This document shows positions 34,137 to 42,682 of a stretch of DNA of 64,000 bases, piece by piece (positions within the stretch are counted from its first letter, which is position 1; each line of letters begins with the position of its first letter). Under the pieces are notes generated by a model that made no database searches, was not told the origin of the DNA, and saw only the letters and a list, made by a program, of their open reading frames with translations. Source of the stretch: Pseudomonas sp. 7P_10.2_Bac1 (GTDB lineage Bacteria > Pseudomonadota > Gammaproteobacteria > Pseudomonadales > Pseudomonadaceae). Both the position numbers and the translations under genes were made by a program. The stretch lies in the NCBI RefSeq assembly GCF_025465935.1, contig NZ_JANLNV010000041.1:48185-112184 (forward strand), written 5' to 3'.

Positions 34137-34982
34137 ATGAATTTTGCAGGCAAAACCGCCATTGTGACGGGTGCCGGAAGAGGCCTGGGCTTGAGCTACG
34201 CCCGCGAACTGGCGCGTCTGGGGGCCAATGTTGTCATCAGCGATATCGGTGCGGACAACCTGGGCGATGGGGTCGATGCTTCGATTGCCCATAGGGCGGC
34301 CCGCATGTTGGAAGCTGAAGGCTACAACGTAGTGGGGCATTGCGCAGACCTGGGCACTGAGCAGGGTTGCCAGCAATTGGTAGAGGCAGCGGTCGAGGCG
34401 TTTGGCCAACTGGATATCGTGATCCATAACGCGGGCTGGGTCGGTTATCAGCCCATAGAAGCTATTGAGTCCGCGTTCATAGCGCGCGCGTTGGATGTCA
34501 GCGTTTATGCTCCTGTGTGGTTGTGCAAGCATGCCTGGAAGTACTTGCGGCAATCGGTAGCGCCACGGGTAGTTTTGACCACTTCGGACCGGGCCATGTA
34601 CGCGCAATATGCGCAGCCGGGTCTGGTCGCTTATGCCGCGGGCAAAATGGCGCAATTGGGCATCATGAACGCACTAAGCATGGAAGGCAGGAGCGACGGG
34701 ATCATGGTTAACGCGGTTTCCCCTGTGGCCAAGACCCGAATGTGGGGCGTGACTGAAGAGCCGGATACGCTCAAGCCGGAATGGGTGACCCCCGGTGTGG
34801 TGTTTTTGGCGTCTGAAGCGTGTCAGGACACAGGCTACGTTTTGCGAGCCAGCAATGGCCAATTCACCGCGACCCGTTTCGTCGAGAACACTGGAGTCGA
34901 CTACCCAAGTGATTTGGCCAGGGTCAAGGCCGACAGTGCAGGGCAAGTGGCCCAGTTGTGGGAGCAGATCAAAGAAGGCTGA
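34137..34982 (+). CDS. SDR family NAD(P)-dependent oxidoreductase
   Basis: A 281-residue short-chain dehydrogenase. TGAGRGLGLSYA is at about residues 12-23, NAGWVGY at about 98, and the active-site Tyr and Lys in VAYAAGKMAQLG. The Ser position is in VVLTTSDRAMY. It resembles the multifunctional enoyl-CoA hydratase/hydroxyacyl dehydrogenase-type SDR domain with the DIGADNLGDGVDAS insertion. A strong AGGAGG site fixes the ATG. Substrate unknown. Confidence 0.88.
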   Translation: MNFAGKTAIVTGAGRGLGLSYARELARLGANVVISDIGADNLGDGVDASIAHRAARMLEAEGYNVVGHCADLGTEQGCQQLVEAAVEAFGQLDIVIHNAGWVGYQPIEAIESAFIARALDVSVYAPVWLCKHAWKYLRQSVAPRVVLTTSDRAMYAQYAQPGLVAYAAGKMAQLGIMNALSMEGRSDGIMVNAVSPVAKTRMWGVTEEPDTLKPEWVTPGVVFLASEACQDTGYVLRASNGQFTATRFVENTGVDYPSDLARVKADSAGQVAQLWEQIKEG

Positions 34983-35053
34983 TCCGATGATTCCAGGCCA
35001 CGGTCCTGCGCCCCGCATTGCGTAACGACAAACTGCAGGACCGAGCTTGTCTC

Positions 35054-35098
35054 GCGATCTTTTGATCTTGTGGGTTGTTTGACCGATCAAAAGATCGC
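35054..35098. terminator. Inverted repeat between convergent genes
   Basis: GCGATCTTTTGATC (35054-35067) and GATCAAAAGATCGC (35085-35098) are perfect 14-base arms with a 17-base loop, between the SDR gene and the convergent receptor gene. It fits a bidirectional terminator or a Pseudomonas intergenic repeat. Confidence 0.6.
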
Positions 35099-35139
35099 AG
35101 CCGTTGTTTCTTGGCGGCTCTCAGGGAAGACGTTTGGCG

Positions 35140-37377
35140 TTACAGCTTCCACTCCAGGCCCAGGCTGACAGTTCTTGGCTCGCCCCAGAACACGCCGTTA
35201 TAGAAACCTACGTTGTCGTAATACTTCTGATCCAGCACGTTTTTGACGTTTAACGTCGCTGCGACATGGGCGTCGAACTCATAGCGCGCCATCAGGTCGA
35301 GTAGGGTGTAGGACTTCTGGGTGATGTTCTCTTTGGTGGTGATCGGATAGCCGTTCGGGTTTTTCTGGCCGGTCGGGCGATTGCCTGCGCGGTAGATGTC
35401 GCTCTGCCAGTTAACCGCTGCGCCTACGGTCATCGCGCTCCATTCGCCCGGTAACTTGTAACTGGTCGACACCTTGACCAGGTTCAGCGGTGAGGCGGTA
35501 TTGATTCGCTGGCCATCAGCATTGAGCGAGTGGGTGTAGGTGTAACCGGCCATCATGTTCCAGCCACGGGTGAGTTCACCGGCCAGTTCAACTTCAAAGC
35601 CTTTGATTTTGTTGCCCTTGCCCCCGGATTTGTAATATTCCTCGCCGTTCGGGCCGCGTGGCACGGAGTCGTCGATTTCCGGGACGTTATCCTGCTTGCT
35701 CCAGAACACCGCGCTCGACAGGTTAAGGCGTTCTTCCAGGAAACTCCCTTTGAGGCCCACTTCATACACGCTGCCGACCACGGGCTTGAGGTATGAACCA
35801 CTCGCGTCCTTGTCAGTGGACGGTTTGAAGATGTCGGTGTAGCTGACATAGGCCGTCAGTTCATCGGTGAAGTCATATAGCAGGCCGGCATAGGGCGTGA
35901 TCATGTCGTTGTGGGTTTGCACGACCTTCTGGTAATTGATGCCGCCCGGTGCCTGGTCGTCGAATTCGCGGCTGGCGTTTGAGCTTTTCCAACTGCCATA
36001 ACGCGTACCGAGCACGGCGTGCCATTCATCTGTCAGGTTAAATCGCGTGGCCAGATAGCCGGATTTTTGCTTGATCGTGTTGTGGCTACCGTCAATACCG
36101 GTGTCCTGGTCTCGGTATTTGGGAATTGAACCCAGGTCATGCCAGTCCGGTATGGTGCCGTAGTCGTCAGGGTTCAAGTCAATCGACAGGGGCGAAGTGC
36201 TGTCGTACTTGGCTTCGCCGTAACCGACCATCAGTTCGTGTTCGCGCCCCAGCAGCGGGTAAGTGCCCGAGACGTTGACATCAAGTGCCGTCATGGTTTC
36301 GTCACCGGCAAAGTGGCTGCTATAAGCCGACATGCCGGTGCCATCGGCGTTGGGGAAGCCACCTCCGGCGTAATACACCTTGCCGTCGGAGTCGCTGGTG
36401 CGATGGGTATAGGCCGCCTTGAGTCGCCAGTTATCGAACAACTGCTGGTCGAGGGTGGCGAATGCAGTTTTGTCCTTCATTGGCCAGGAACTCCAGGGGG
36501 CCGCCCAGTTGGTTGAGCGCCCCAGGTGCGCCTTGTCGCCCGTGCCGTTCCAGTAGGGTGTTGTGCCCCAGGATGAGCCGCGTACCTGTTTGTCCTGATA
36601 GTCGTAGCCGACGGCGACCGTGGTGTCGTCGGTGAGGTCGGCTTCCAGGATGCCGTAAGCCACTTCACGCTTGAGCGCGTATTCATCACGAAACGACTTG
36701 CTGTCGCGGTAGGCCAGCACGGTACGGCCGCGCAAACGGCCGTCGAAGCCCAGTGGTCCGCCCACATCGACGTAGCTGTAATAGTCGTCGAAGCTACCAC
36801 CGCTGATTCCCGCCGTGGCAGCCAGTTCACGGGTAGGGCGCTTGCGGATCATGTTGATGGTGCCCGACGGATCACCCGCGCCGGTGGTCAGGCCGGTGGC
36901 GCCGCGTACCACCTCGATGCGGTCGTAAATGATGGTGTCAGCGTCAGATTTCATGTAGCTGAACGTGTTGAGCATCCCGTCAATCTGGAAGTTGTTGATG
37001 GTGTAGCCGCGTGAGGAATAGCTGACACGGTCCGAATCGTTGTGCTGCACCACCACGCCTGTGGTGTGGCGCATGGCTTCGGTGAGGGTGTTGAGGTCGA
37101 AGTCATTCATCTCCTGGCGGGTCACCACGGAGATCGACTGCGGGGTTTCGCGAATGCTCAGGTTGAGCTTGGTCGCGGTGTTGGTTGATCCGGTGGTATA
37201 GGATCCGGTGTCTTCAGTGGTCGAACCCAATCCCTGGGCGCTGATGCGGGTGCTGGCGAGTTCCATACCGGTAGGTTTCGTTTCGGTGTCATCCCGGGTT
37301 TCAGCATCTGCCAACAAATGCGAACTGCTGATAAGACCGAGGGCTAACGTCACAGAACGGGTGAGGGTGGCACGCAT
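35140..37377 (-). CDS. TonB-dependent siderophore receptor (FhuE/FpvB-like)
   Basis: A 745-residue outer-membrane receptor with a signal peptide (MRATLTRSVTLALGLISSSHLLADA) and no STN signalling domain. The plug starts near residue 75 (IRETPQSISVVTRQEMNDFDLNTLTEAMRHTTGV), with IIYDRIEVVRGATGLTTGAGDPSGTINMIRKRP. The last strand ends GEPRTVSLGLEWKL with no aromatic terminus, slightly unusual. The pattern is that of hydroxamate-siderophore receptors such as FhuE. No regulator pair is attached, so direct Fur control is likely. Confidence 0.92.
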   Translation of the reverse strand: MRATLTRSVTLALGLISSSHLLADAETRDDTETKPTGMELASTRISAQGLGSTTEDTGSYTTGSTNTATKLNLSIRETPQSISVVTRQEMNDFDLNTLTEAMRHTTGVVVQHNDSDRVSYSSRGYTINNFQIDGMLNTFSYMKSDADTIIYDRIEVVRGATGLTTGAGDPSGTINMIRKRPTRELAATAGISGGSFDDYYSYVDVGGPLGFDGRLRGRTVLAYRDSKSFRDEYALKREVAYGILEADLTDDTTVAVGYDYQDKQVRGSSWGTTPYWNGTGDKAHLGRSTNWAAPWSSWPMKDKTAFATLDQQLFDNWRLKAAYTHRTSDSDGKVYYAGGGFPNADGTGMSAYSSHFAGDETMTALDVNVSGTYPLLGREHELMVGYGEAKYDSTSPLSIDLNPDDYGTIPDWHDLGSIPKYRDQDTGIDGSHNTIKQKSGYLATRFNLTDEWHAVLGTRYGSWKSSNASREFDDQAPGGINYQKVVQTHNDMITPYAGLLYDFTDELTAYVSYTDIFKPSTDKDASGSYLKPVVGSVYEVGLKGSFLEERLNLSSAVFWSKQDNVPEIDDSVPRGPNGEEYYKSGGKGNKIKGFEVELAGELTRGWNMMAGYTYTHSLNADGQRINTASPLNLVKVSTSYKLPGEWSAMTVGAAVNWQSDIYRAGNRPTGQKNPNGYPITTKENITQKSYTLLDLMARYEFDAHVAATLNVKNVLDQKYYDNVGFYNGVFWGEPRTVSLGLEWKL

Positions 37378-37579
37378 TGCCGCTGATTCCTTGTCAGTTT
37401 TTTGAAGTTGTCTAGTGCTTCAAACGAATGACGAGGCAGATAGTTAGTAATTTTTCAGTTTATTTCGAATACATTTTCCCCGGGGTGTGTGTATTCAAAT
37501 CTTCGGGCGCTAGGGGAAACATCGAAGGGTATACTTCTTGCCTTCGCACATCTTCAATTCACACGTACCGAGATTCTTA

Positions 37580-38791
37580 ATGAGCCGTACTCTGTCTATT
37601 GCACCGGAGCGCAAGTCGTTTGCGCCGCTGGTGGCTTTCATCCTACTGTTACTGGGCGCCGCATTCCTGCAAAACACAGTGGGGTCGCGCCAGGTGTTAT
37701 TGCTGGTGGTGGGCGCCGCCCTGGGTTTGACCCTGTATCACGCAGCCTTTGGTTTTACCTCGGCCTGGCGGGTGTTTATCAATGATCGACGCGGCGCTGG
37801 CTTGCGCGCGCAAATGGTCATGCTGTCAGTGGCTGTGCTGCTGTTCTTCCCGGCGCTGGGTGCTGGCACGCTGTTCGGCCAACCCGTGGTCGGGCTGGTG
37901 GCTCCCGTGGGAGTGTCCGTTGTGTTCGGTGCGTTCATTTTCGGCATCGGCATGCAATTGGGCGGGGGCTGCGCTTCCGGCACCCTGTTCACCGTCGGTG
38001 GCGGTAATGCGCGGATGCTGGTGACGCTGTTTTTCTTTATCTGTGGTTCGGTCATCGCCACCCATCACGCCGACTGGTGGTTTGCGCTGCCTTCGCTGCC
38101 GGCCACTTCCATCGTCAAGAGTTTCGGCGTAGTGCCAGCCCTGTTGCTGAGCCTGGCCATCTTCGGCGTTATTGCGGCGGTCACCGTGCGCCTGGAAAAA
38201 TCCCGTCATGGCCAGTTGGAAGAGGGCATAACCAGTGAACACCAAGGGTTTCGCCGCTTTCTGCGCGGGCCATGGCCACTGGTGTGGGGCGCGATTGGCC
38301 TGGCGTTGCTCAACTACGCCACACTGGCCCTGGCGGGTCGCCCGTGGGGCATCACCTCGGCCTTCGCCCTGTGGGGCGCCAAGGTGGTGAGCGGGCTGGG
38401 CGTGGACGTCAGCAACTGGGGGTTCTGGCAAGTGCCGAGCAACGCCAAGGCACTGGCGGCGCCGGTCTGGGAAGACATCACCAGCGTCATGGACATCGGT
38501 ATCATCCTCGGCGCGTTATTGGCGGCAGGGCTGGCAGGCCGCTTTGCACCGAGCCTGAAAATCCCGGCCCGTTCGCTGTTGGCGGCAGTTATCGGCGGGC
38601 TGTTGCTCGGCTATGGTTCGCGCCTTGCGTATGGCTGCAACATTGGCGCGTACTTCAGCGGCATCGCTTCGGGCAGCCTGCATGGCTGGGTATGGTTGGT
38701 GGCGGCATTTTTGGGCAACAGCGTGGGTGTGCGCCTGCGGCCGTTATTCTTCGCCGGCGAACGTCCGCAAGTGGCGTTGAGCGGTTGCTGA
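37580..38791 (+). CDS. YeeE/YedE family thiosulfate/sulfur transporter
   Basis: A 403-residue inner-membrane protein with two homologous halves. Each carries the conserved Cys motif: MQLGGGCASGTLFTVGGGN near residue 130 and GYGSRLAYGCNIGAYFSGIASGSLHGW near 345. In YeeE these cysteines pass thiosulfate through the membrane. No TusA or rhodanese gene is adjacent. The ATG at 37580 is preferred over one 14 codons earlier. Confidence 0.9.
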   Translation: MSRTLSIAPERKSFAPLVAFILLLLGAAFLQNTVGSRQVLLLVVGAALGLTLYHAAFGFTSAWRVFINDRRGAGLRAQMVMLSVAVLLFFPALGAGTLFGQPVVGLVAPVGVSVVFGAFIFGIGMQLGGGCASGTLFTVGGGNARMLVTLFFFICGSVIATHHADWWFALPSLPATSIVKSFGVVPALLLSLAIFGVIAAVTVRLEKSRHGQLEEGITSEHQGFRRFLRGPWPLVWGAIGLALLNYATLALAGRPWGITSAFALWGAKVVSGLGVDVSNWGFWQVPSNAKALAAPVWEDITSVMDIGIILGALLAAGLAGRFAPSLKIPARSLLAAVIGGLLLGYGSRLAYGCNIGAYFSGIASGSLHGWVWLVAAFLGNSVGVRLRPLFFAGERPQVALSGC

Positions 38792-38834
38792 CCGTGCACT
38801 GAAGCTTTCGTCACATCGCTTGCAAGGCGTTTAA

Positions 38835-39557
38835 TCAGCGATGTGGCGCAGGCTGTTCAAGAATGCCGCGTTGACGATTACGGATTTTCCATTGGCTTAA
38901 CAGCCAGCCGCCCTGGCCTGTGAAAAACGCCGTGCTGGTGACACACCGGGTCATTCTTGCCAGCCGAAAATGCCGGAAATCGTCGCGAAGCTCACACCAC
39001 GCGGCGAGTATCCGAAAACCATCAAAATACCCAATGCACACCGGCCGAATCAGGCGTTGGGTACTGGTTTGTCCTGCATCGTTGTATTCAATGATCACTT
39101 TCTGCTCTTGACGGATCGCATCACGCAGCGTCCGTGCGATCTCCCCGTCATCGTCATCGGACAGCCCGGGGCCTGCAAACAGCGCCGTGTTGTCGAACCG
39201 CTCTGCGACTCTGGGTTCAAGTACCGCACGGATCTTGCTTTCGACATCGGCCGCAGCCTGTGACAGCGACGAGTCGGTTCTGCGACTCACCCAGCGCAGG
39301 CCCAAAAGCAGGGCCTCCAACTCGGTCTCGGTGAACATGAGCGGGGGCAGGGTGAAACCGGGCTTGAGCACATAACCGATGCCGGGCTCGCCCTGGATAT
39401 CGGCTCCTTGCCTTTGCAATGCGGTGATATCGCGATAAATCGTGCGCAAGCTGACACCGGTTTCGTGAGCGAGCACATGACCGCTAACGGGGTAACGGTG
39501 CCGACGCAGTATCTGCAGCAGGAGTAATAAACGTTCTGAACGGGTCATGGCGGGCAT
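38835..39557 (-). CDS. YafY-type HTH/WYL-domain transcriptional regulator
   Basis: A 240-residue regulator. An N-terminal HTH_11 (RSERLLLLLQILRRHRYPVSGHVLAHETGVSLRTIYRDI) is followed by a WYL domain from about residue 135 (QKVIIEYNDAGQTSTQRLIRPVCIGYFDGFRILAAWCELRDDFRHFRLARM), where the usual W-Y-L is modified. It is divergent from a glyoxalase-fold gene, the customary target. The start could also be the ATG three codons downstream at 39548, since an operator-like dyad overlaps this one. Confidence 0.88.
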   Translation of the reverse strand: MPAMTRSERLLLLLQILRRHRYPVSGHVLAHETGVSLRTIYRDITALQRQGADIQGEPGIGYVLKPGFTLPPLMFTETELEALLLGLRWVSRRTDSSLSQAAADVESKIRAVLEPRVAERFDNTALFAGPGLSDDDDGEIARTLRDAIRQEQKVIIEYNDAGQTSTQRLIRPVCIGYFDGFRILAAWCELRDDFRHFRLARMTRCVTSTAFFTGQGGWLLSQWKIRNRQRGILEQPAPHR

Positions 39558-39577
39558 GCTGACAGGATTTGTCAGCA
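39557..39577. promoter_or_regulatory. Operator-like inverted repeat TGCTGACA-N5-TGTCAGCA
   Basis: Perfect 8-base arms with a 5-base spacer lie at the very start of the WYL regulator gene and 44 bases before the divergent glyoxalase-fold gene. TGACA-N5-TGTCA dyads are plausible targets for YafY-type dimers, giving joint auto- and target control. Confidence 0.65.
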
Positions 39578-39620
39578 TCGTCGAATAACCTGCGCGCTCT
39601 TATCGCATAAGGGTACTGCC

Positions 39621-39986
39621 ATGAATCATTCCAATCTCTTTGTTCTCTACGTTGCCGATGCAGCGCGCAGCCGGGTGTTCTACGAACAGTTGTTGCAAAA
39701 AGCCCCGACAAGCGATTTCCCTTTCTTTGTGTCCTTCGAATTAAGCAACCACTCGCACCTTGGGCTGTGGTCTGAACAGGCAGCCAACTTCCAGTCCGGC
39801 GGGAGCGGGCATCGGATGGAAGTCGGTTTTCTGGTCGACACCGAAGCCTTGGTCGAGGCCGCTTACCAGCGCTGGCAGGCGCTGGGCATTGCCATTGAAC
39901 AGCCCTTGGCACGTGCAGTGTTCGGGCTGACCTTTGTGGGACTGGACCCGGACGGGCACCGGTTGCGAGTGTGCATGCCCGATTGA
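39621..39986 (+). CDS. VOC family glyoxalase-fold protein
   Basis: A 121-residue protein with the two-repeat VOC fold: LFVLYVADAARSRVFYEQLLQK in repeat 1, MEVGFLVDTEALVEAAYQRWQALG and FVGLDPDGHRLRVCMP in repeat 2. No complete metal-binding set is evident. It probably binds or detoxifies a small molecule and is regulated by the divergent WYL protein. Confidence 0.87.
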   Translation: MNHSNLFVLYVADAARSRVFYEQLLQKAPTSDFPFFVSFELSNHSHLGLWSEQAANFQSGGSGHRMEVGFLVDTEALVEAAYQRWQALGIAIEQPLARAVFGLTFVGLDPDGHRLRVCMPD

Positions 39987-40083
39987 GGGCGGTAACTGCA
40001 GGAACTGCCGCAGGCTGCGATGTTTAGCTCTTGAGCGTTGCACGGCTAAGCGTACGATCACGGCTGTTGTGTTCCGGCAGCTC

Positions 40084-41154
40084 CTACGCTGAAGGTGTAT
40101 CCAGGCAAAAGCGTTCAGGCCGACACGCCGCCAGCGCCTCGCTGACCTTGCCGTCGACGATTTCTTCGCTCACCAGACGGCCGACGATGGCTGCCAGCGC
40201 AACGCCTGGATGCACAGTGCACACGTAGACACCGTCGATGCCGGGAAAGTAGCCGATGATGGGCATCCGGTCTGATGCTATGGGGCGCAACCCCACGCAC
40301 GCCAGCTCGGGTTCCAGGAAATCAACACCTTCAAGCTCGTTCTGGATGGCGTGGGCTGTGCGCAGCGCAATGGCAGCCGGCTGGTTTTCGGGGCTGTCGT
40401 CCAGGTAATCCTCTGCCGCCAGTAACGCACCGTCAGCCGTGTGCCGGATTTCCATTGCAGCATTGGAAATGATCGTCTGCACCCGATCGGGCGGTGCTTT
40501 GTAGCGGATGAAAATACAAGGTGAAGCCTCGACAGGCAGCGGCAGGTTGAGTGTTTGTGTCAGCGCTGCGATACCCGTACCTGCAGCCAGCACGACGGTG
40601 TCCGCGGCCAGTAGGCCGTTTGAGGTTTTAATCCCAGTGACTTTGCCATGCAGGGTTTGAAAGCCCAGAACACGGGTTTGTGTGAGCACCGTTGCGCCGT
40701 TTTTTTGCGCGCCCGCGATCAATGCCCGACTGGCTGCGACGGCATCCAGCGCGCCTTCTTGAGCGACATACAGCGCTTGTTGCGGCGGCTGTTTTAGGTT
40801 TGGTTCGAGGGCCAGGATCTGTGCTCGCGTCAACTGACGGGCCGGGTCGTGCAACACGTTGTCCAGCCCTACACCGTAAGATAACGCGCCTGTCCAGCGT
40901 ATGTTCAGCTCCGGCAGCTGTGCTTCAAGGCGGTGATATTCCTTGATAGCCTCGCGACGCAGCTGAGCAATCGGGTCCGGCTCACCGCAGGTGGTGTTGA
41001 TCCAGGCGAACGAGGTTGCCGTCACTCCAGAGGCGATCTCTCCGGCTTCAATGACTGTGACTTTCGCGCCCTTGTCAGCCAGGTGATAAGCCAACGACGC
41101 CCCGACTATGCCAGCGCCGATGATGACGATGTGTTTGCCATGCGTTACTTCCAT
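40084..41154 (-). CDS. FAD-dependent oxidoreductase, DadA/glycine oxidase type
   Basis: A 356-residue flavoprotein. The FAD-binding GxGxxG is IVIIGAGIVGASLAYHLADKG with Glu ending beta2 (VTVIEAGE), then the GVTATSFAWINTT loop. The C-terminal part has GLRPIASDRMPIIGYFPGIDGVYVCTVHPGVALAAIVGRL, the DAO signature. It oxidises an amino acid or N-methyl amine to the imine with H2O2 or quinone reduction. The start at 41154 follows GGGAAGG; a longer reading overlaps the next gene. Confidence 0.88.
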   Translation of the reverse strand: MEVTHGKHIVIIGAGIVGASLAYHLADKGAKVTVIEAGEIASGVTATSFAWINTTCGEPDPIAQLRREAIKEYHRLEAQLPELNIRWTGALSYGVGLDNVLHDPARQLTRAQILALEPNLKQPPQQALYVAQEGALDAVAASRALIAGAQKNGATVLTQTRVLGFQTLHGKVTGIKTSNGLLAADTVVLAAGTGIAALTQTLNLPLPVEASPCIFIRYKAPPDRVQTIISNAAMEIRHTADGALLAAEDYLDDSPENQPAAIALRTAHAIQNELEGVDFLEPELACVGLRPIASDRMPIIGYFPGIDGVYVCTVHPGVALAAIVGRLVSEEIVDGKVSEALAACRPERFCLDTPSA

Positions 41155-41191
41155 CCGAACCTTCCCTGTGTCTGCTTGTTTCTCTTTGTGC

Positions 41192-41599
41192 TTACCGGTG
41201 CTGGGGCCATGGATCGGTGATTTCATGCCATCCGGCCTTGGAGGCTACACAGATGTGCTTTTGTTTATCGCAATGGATAGGCGTGTCGAGGGTGCCCACG
41301 GCAATAGAGATCCAGTCCGCGTATTGCCCTTGGGAGGTAGACCAGAACAACGATGAACCGCATTCGCCGCAGAACTGACGTGATACCGACGGCGAAGACT
41401 CGAACGACTTGAGGTTTTCGGCGCCGTGGGTCAACTCGAGATCCTCGCGCAGTACATTGCAAAAACTGGCATAGGCCGCCCCGTGATGCTTGCGGCACTG
41501 GCTGCAATGGCAGTGGGAAATAGACACGGGCCGCAAAGGTGTCTGGTACCTGACTACACCGCACAGGCAACTGCCGAGCAAGAGGTTATTCATTGGCAA
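41192..41599 (-). CDS. GFA family (CENP-V/GFA domain) protein
   Basis: A 135-residue zinc-binding protein of the glutathione-dependent formaldehyde-activating fold. Zinc Cys are in GSCLCGVVRY, SHCHCSQCRKHHGAAYASF and RQFCGECGSSLFW. Function of most members is not established. It lies upstream of the flavoprotein gene on the same strand, 37 bases apart. A second Met two codons in is an alternative start. Confidence 0.9.
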   Translation of the reverse strand: MPMNNLLLGSCLCGVVRYQTPLRPVSISHCHCSQCRKHHGAAYASFCNVLREDLELTHGAENLKSFESSPSVSRQFCGECGSSLFWSTSQGQYADWISIAVGTLDTPIHCDKQKHICVASKAGWHEITDPWPQHR

Positions 41600-41660
41600 A
41601 GACCTCCATGTATGAGAGGCGACACTCTAAACGTGTACTGAATTGCAACTCAACGTTTAG

Positions 41661-41789
41661 GTGCGACCACCTGATCGTGAACCGTTGCTGGTGGCTGCCT
41701 ATTACGACGCCCCCTCACTCAGCCTTGAGGCACGCGAAGCGGTGTTGAAGGAAGTCGGCGCGGCATTTGTGAAGTGGGCCAATGGATAA
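41661..41789 (+). pseudogene. Remnant resembling the C-terminus of a class A beta-lactamase-type protein
   Basis: A 42-codon open stretch preceded directly by an in-frame TAG encodes PLLVAAYYDAPSLSLEAREA and ends EVGAAFVKWANG. It has the order of the last strand and last helix of class A serine beta-lactamases (hydrophobic strand, Y-Y/F, acidic, then an amphipathic helix). Nothing upstream continues the domain, so it looks like a decayed 3' fragment. The rest of the 320-base gap (41600-41919) shows no gene. Confidence 0.4.
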
Positions 41790-41919
41790 GTGCCTGCTGA
41801 CACCGTCATAATTCAGCCATTTCGGCGGCGTAAAATCGTGTATCAATTTGTTTATTCATCAAACGTTTGGCGGGCGGCGGGGAGTGACCCTTTCTGCGTC
41901 TGTGATGTAAGGACAGCTT

Positions 41920-42426
41920 ATGGCGCTCACCAGTAAAATTTCGCCGTATGACCCTCAATGGCCGCTCCAGTTTGCGACTGAAAAACAACGTGTAGAAAAC
42001 GCCTTTGGCCCGGAGTTGATCGACATCCATCACATCGGCAGTACCGCCGTTCCCGAGATCTACGCGAAACCGGAAATCGACATCCTGGTGGTTGTTTCTG
42101 AGCACGGCAATGAAGAGGCTCGCGGCGAGTTCTTGCAGGCATTGGGCTATGTTCGTGGCAGTAATCTTTCTGCTGGCCATCACTTTTATCGCCGCGATAT
42201 CAACGGGGTGCGAACCCATAAAATCCACGTCTGCGTCGCCGGTCATGAACAGATTGAGCGCATGCTGCTTTTTCGCGACCTGTTGCGTGAAAATGACAAC
42301 ATTCGCCAGCAGTATCAGGACGTCAAGCTACAACTTGAAGCCAATAATCGGGGCGGCATTAGCGAATACCTTGCGCACAAGGCACCCTACATTGATGCGT
42401 GGCTGGAGCCGTTTCTGGAGGAATAA
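41920..42426 (+). CDS. GrpB family protein (nucleotidyltransferase fold)
   Basis: A 168-residue UPF0157/GrpB protein. Typical segments are ISPYDPQWPLQFATEKQRV, IDIHHIGSTAVPEIYAKPEIDILVVV with the His and the DxD-like pair of the nucleotidyltransferase fold, and HKIHVCVAGHEQIERMLLFRDLLRENDNIRQQYQDVK. Biochemical activity is not established for the family. It stands alone. Confidence 0.9.
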   Translation: MALTSKISPYDPQWPLQFATEKQRVENAFGPELIDIHHIGSTAVPEIYAKPEIDILVVVSEHGNEEARGEFLQALGYVRGSNLSAGHHFYRRDINGVRTHKIHVCVAGHEQIERMLLFRDLLRENDNIRQQYQDVKLQLEANNRGGISEYLAHKAPYIDAWLEPFLEE

Positions 42427-42682
42427 GGCCCAAGGCTAATGAGCAAAATCCTCTATGGGCTTGCGGCTCAGTCCAACAGGCTCCGGGAGAATCAGGCTGA
42501 ATGTTTTGGCGGCGGTTTTCCCCTCTGGCCATGCTGGATCGCCCTCTGGTGTTTGCAGCGGGCGTTCAGGTTTATAGGCCGATGACTGAACAATTGGCGA
42601 GCAGCGGCGGTTGATACTGGGCTTTTCGCGCTAGCAGAATGCACGCCTGGATGGCGCCTTTGCAGTGTCTATCCCGACTAAA

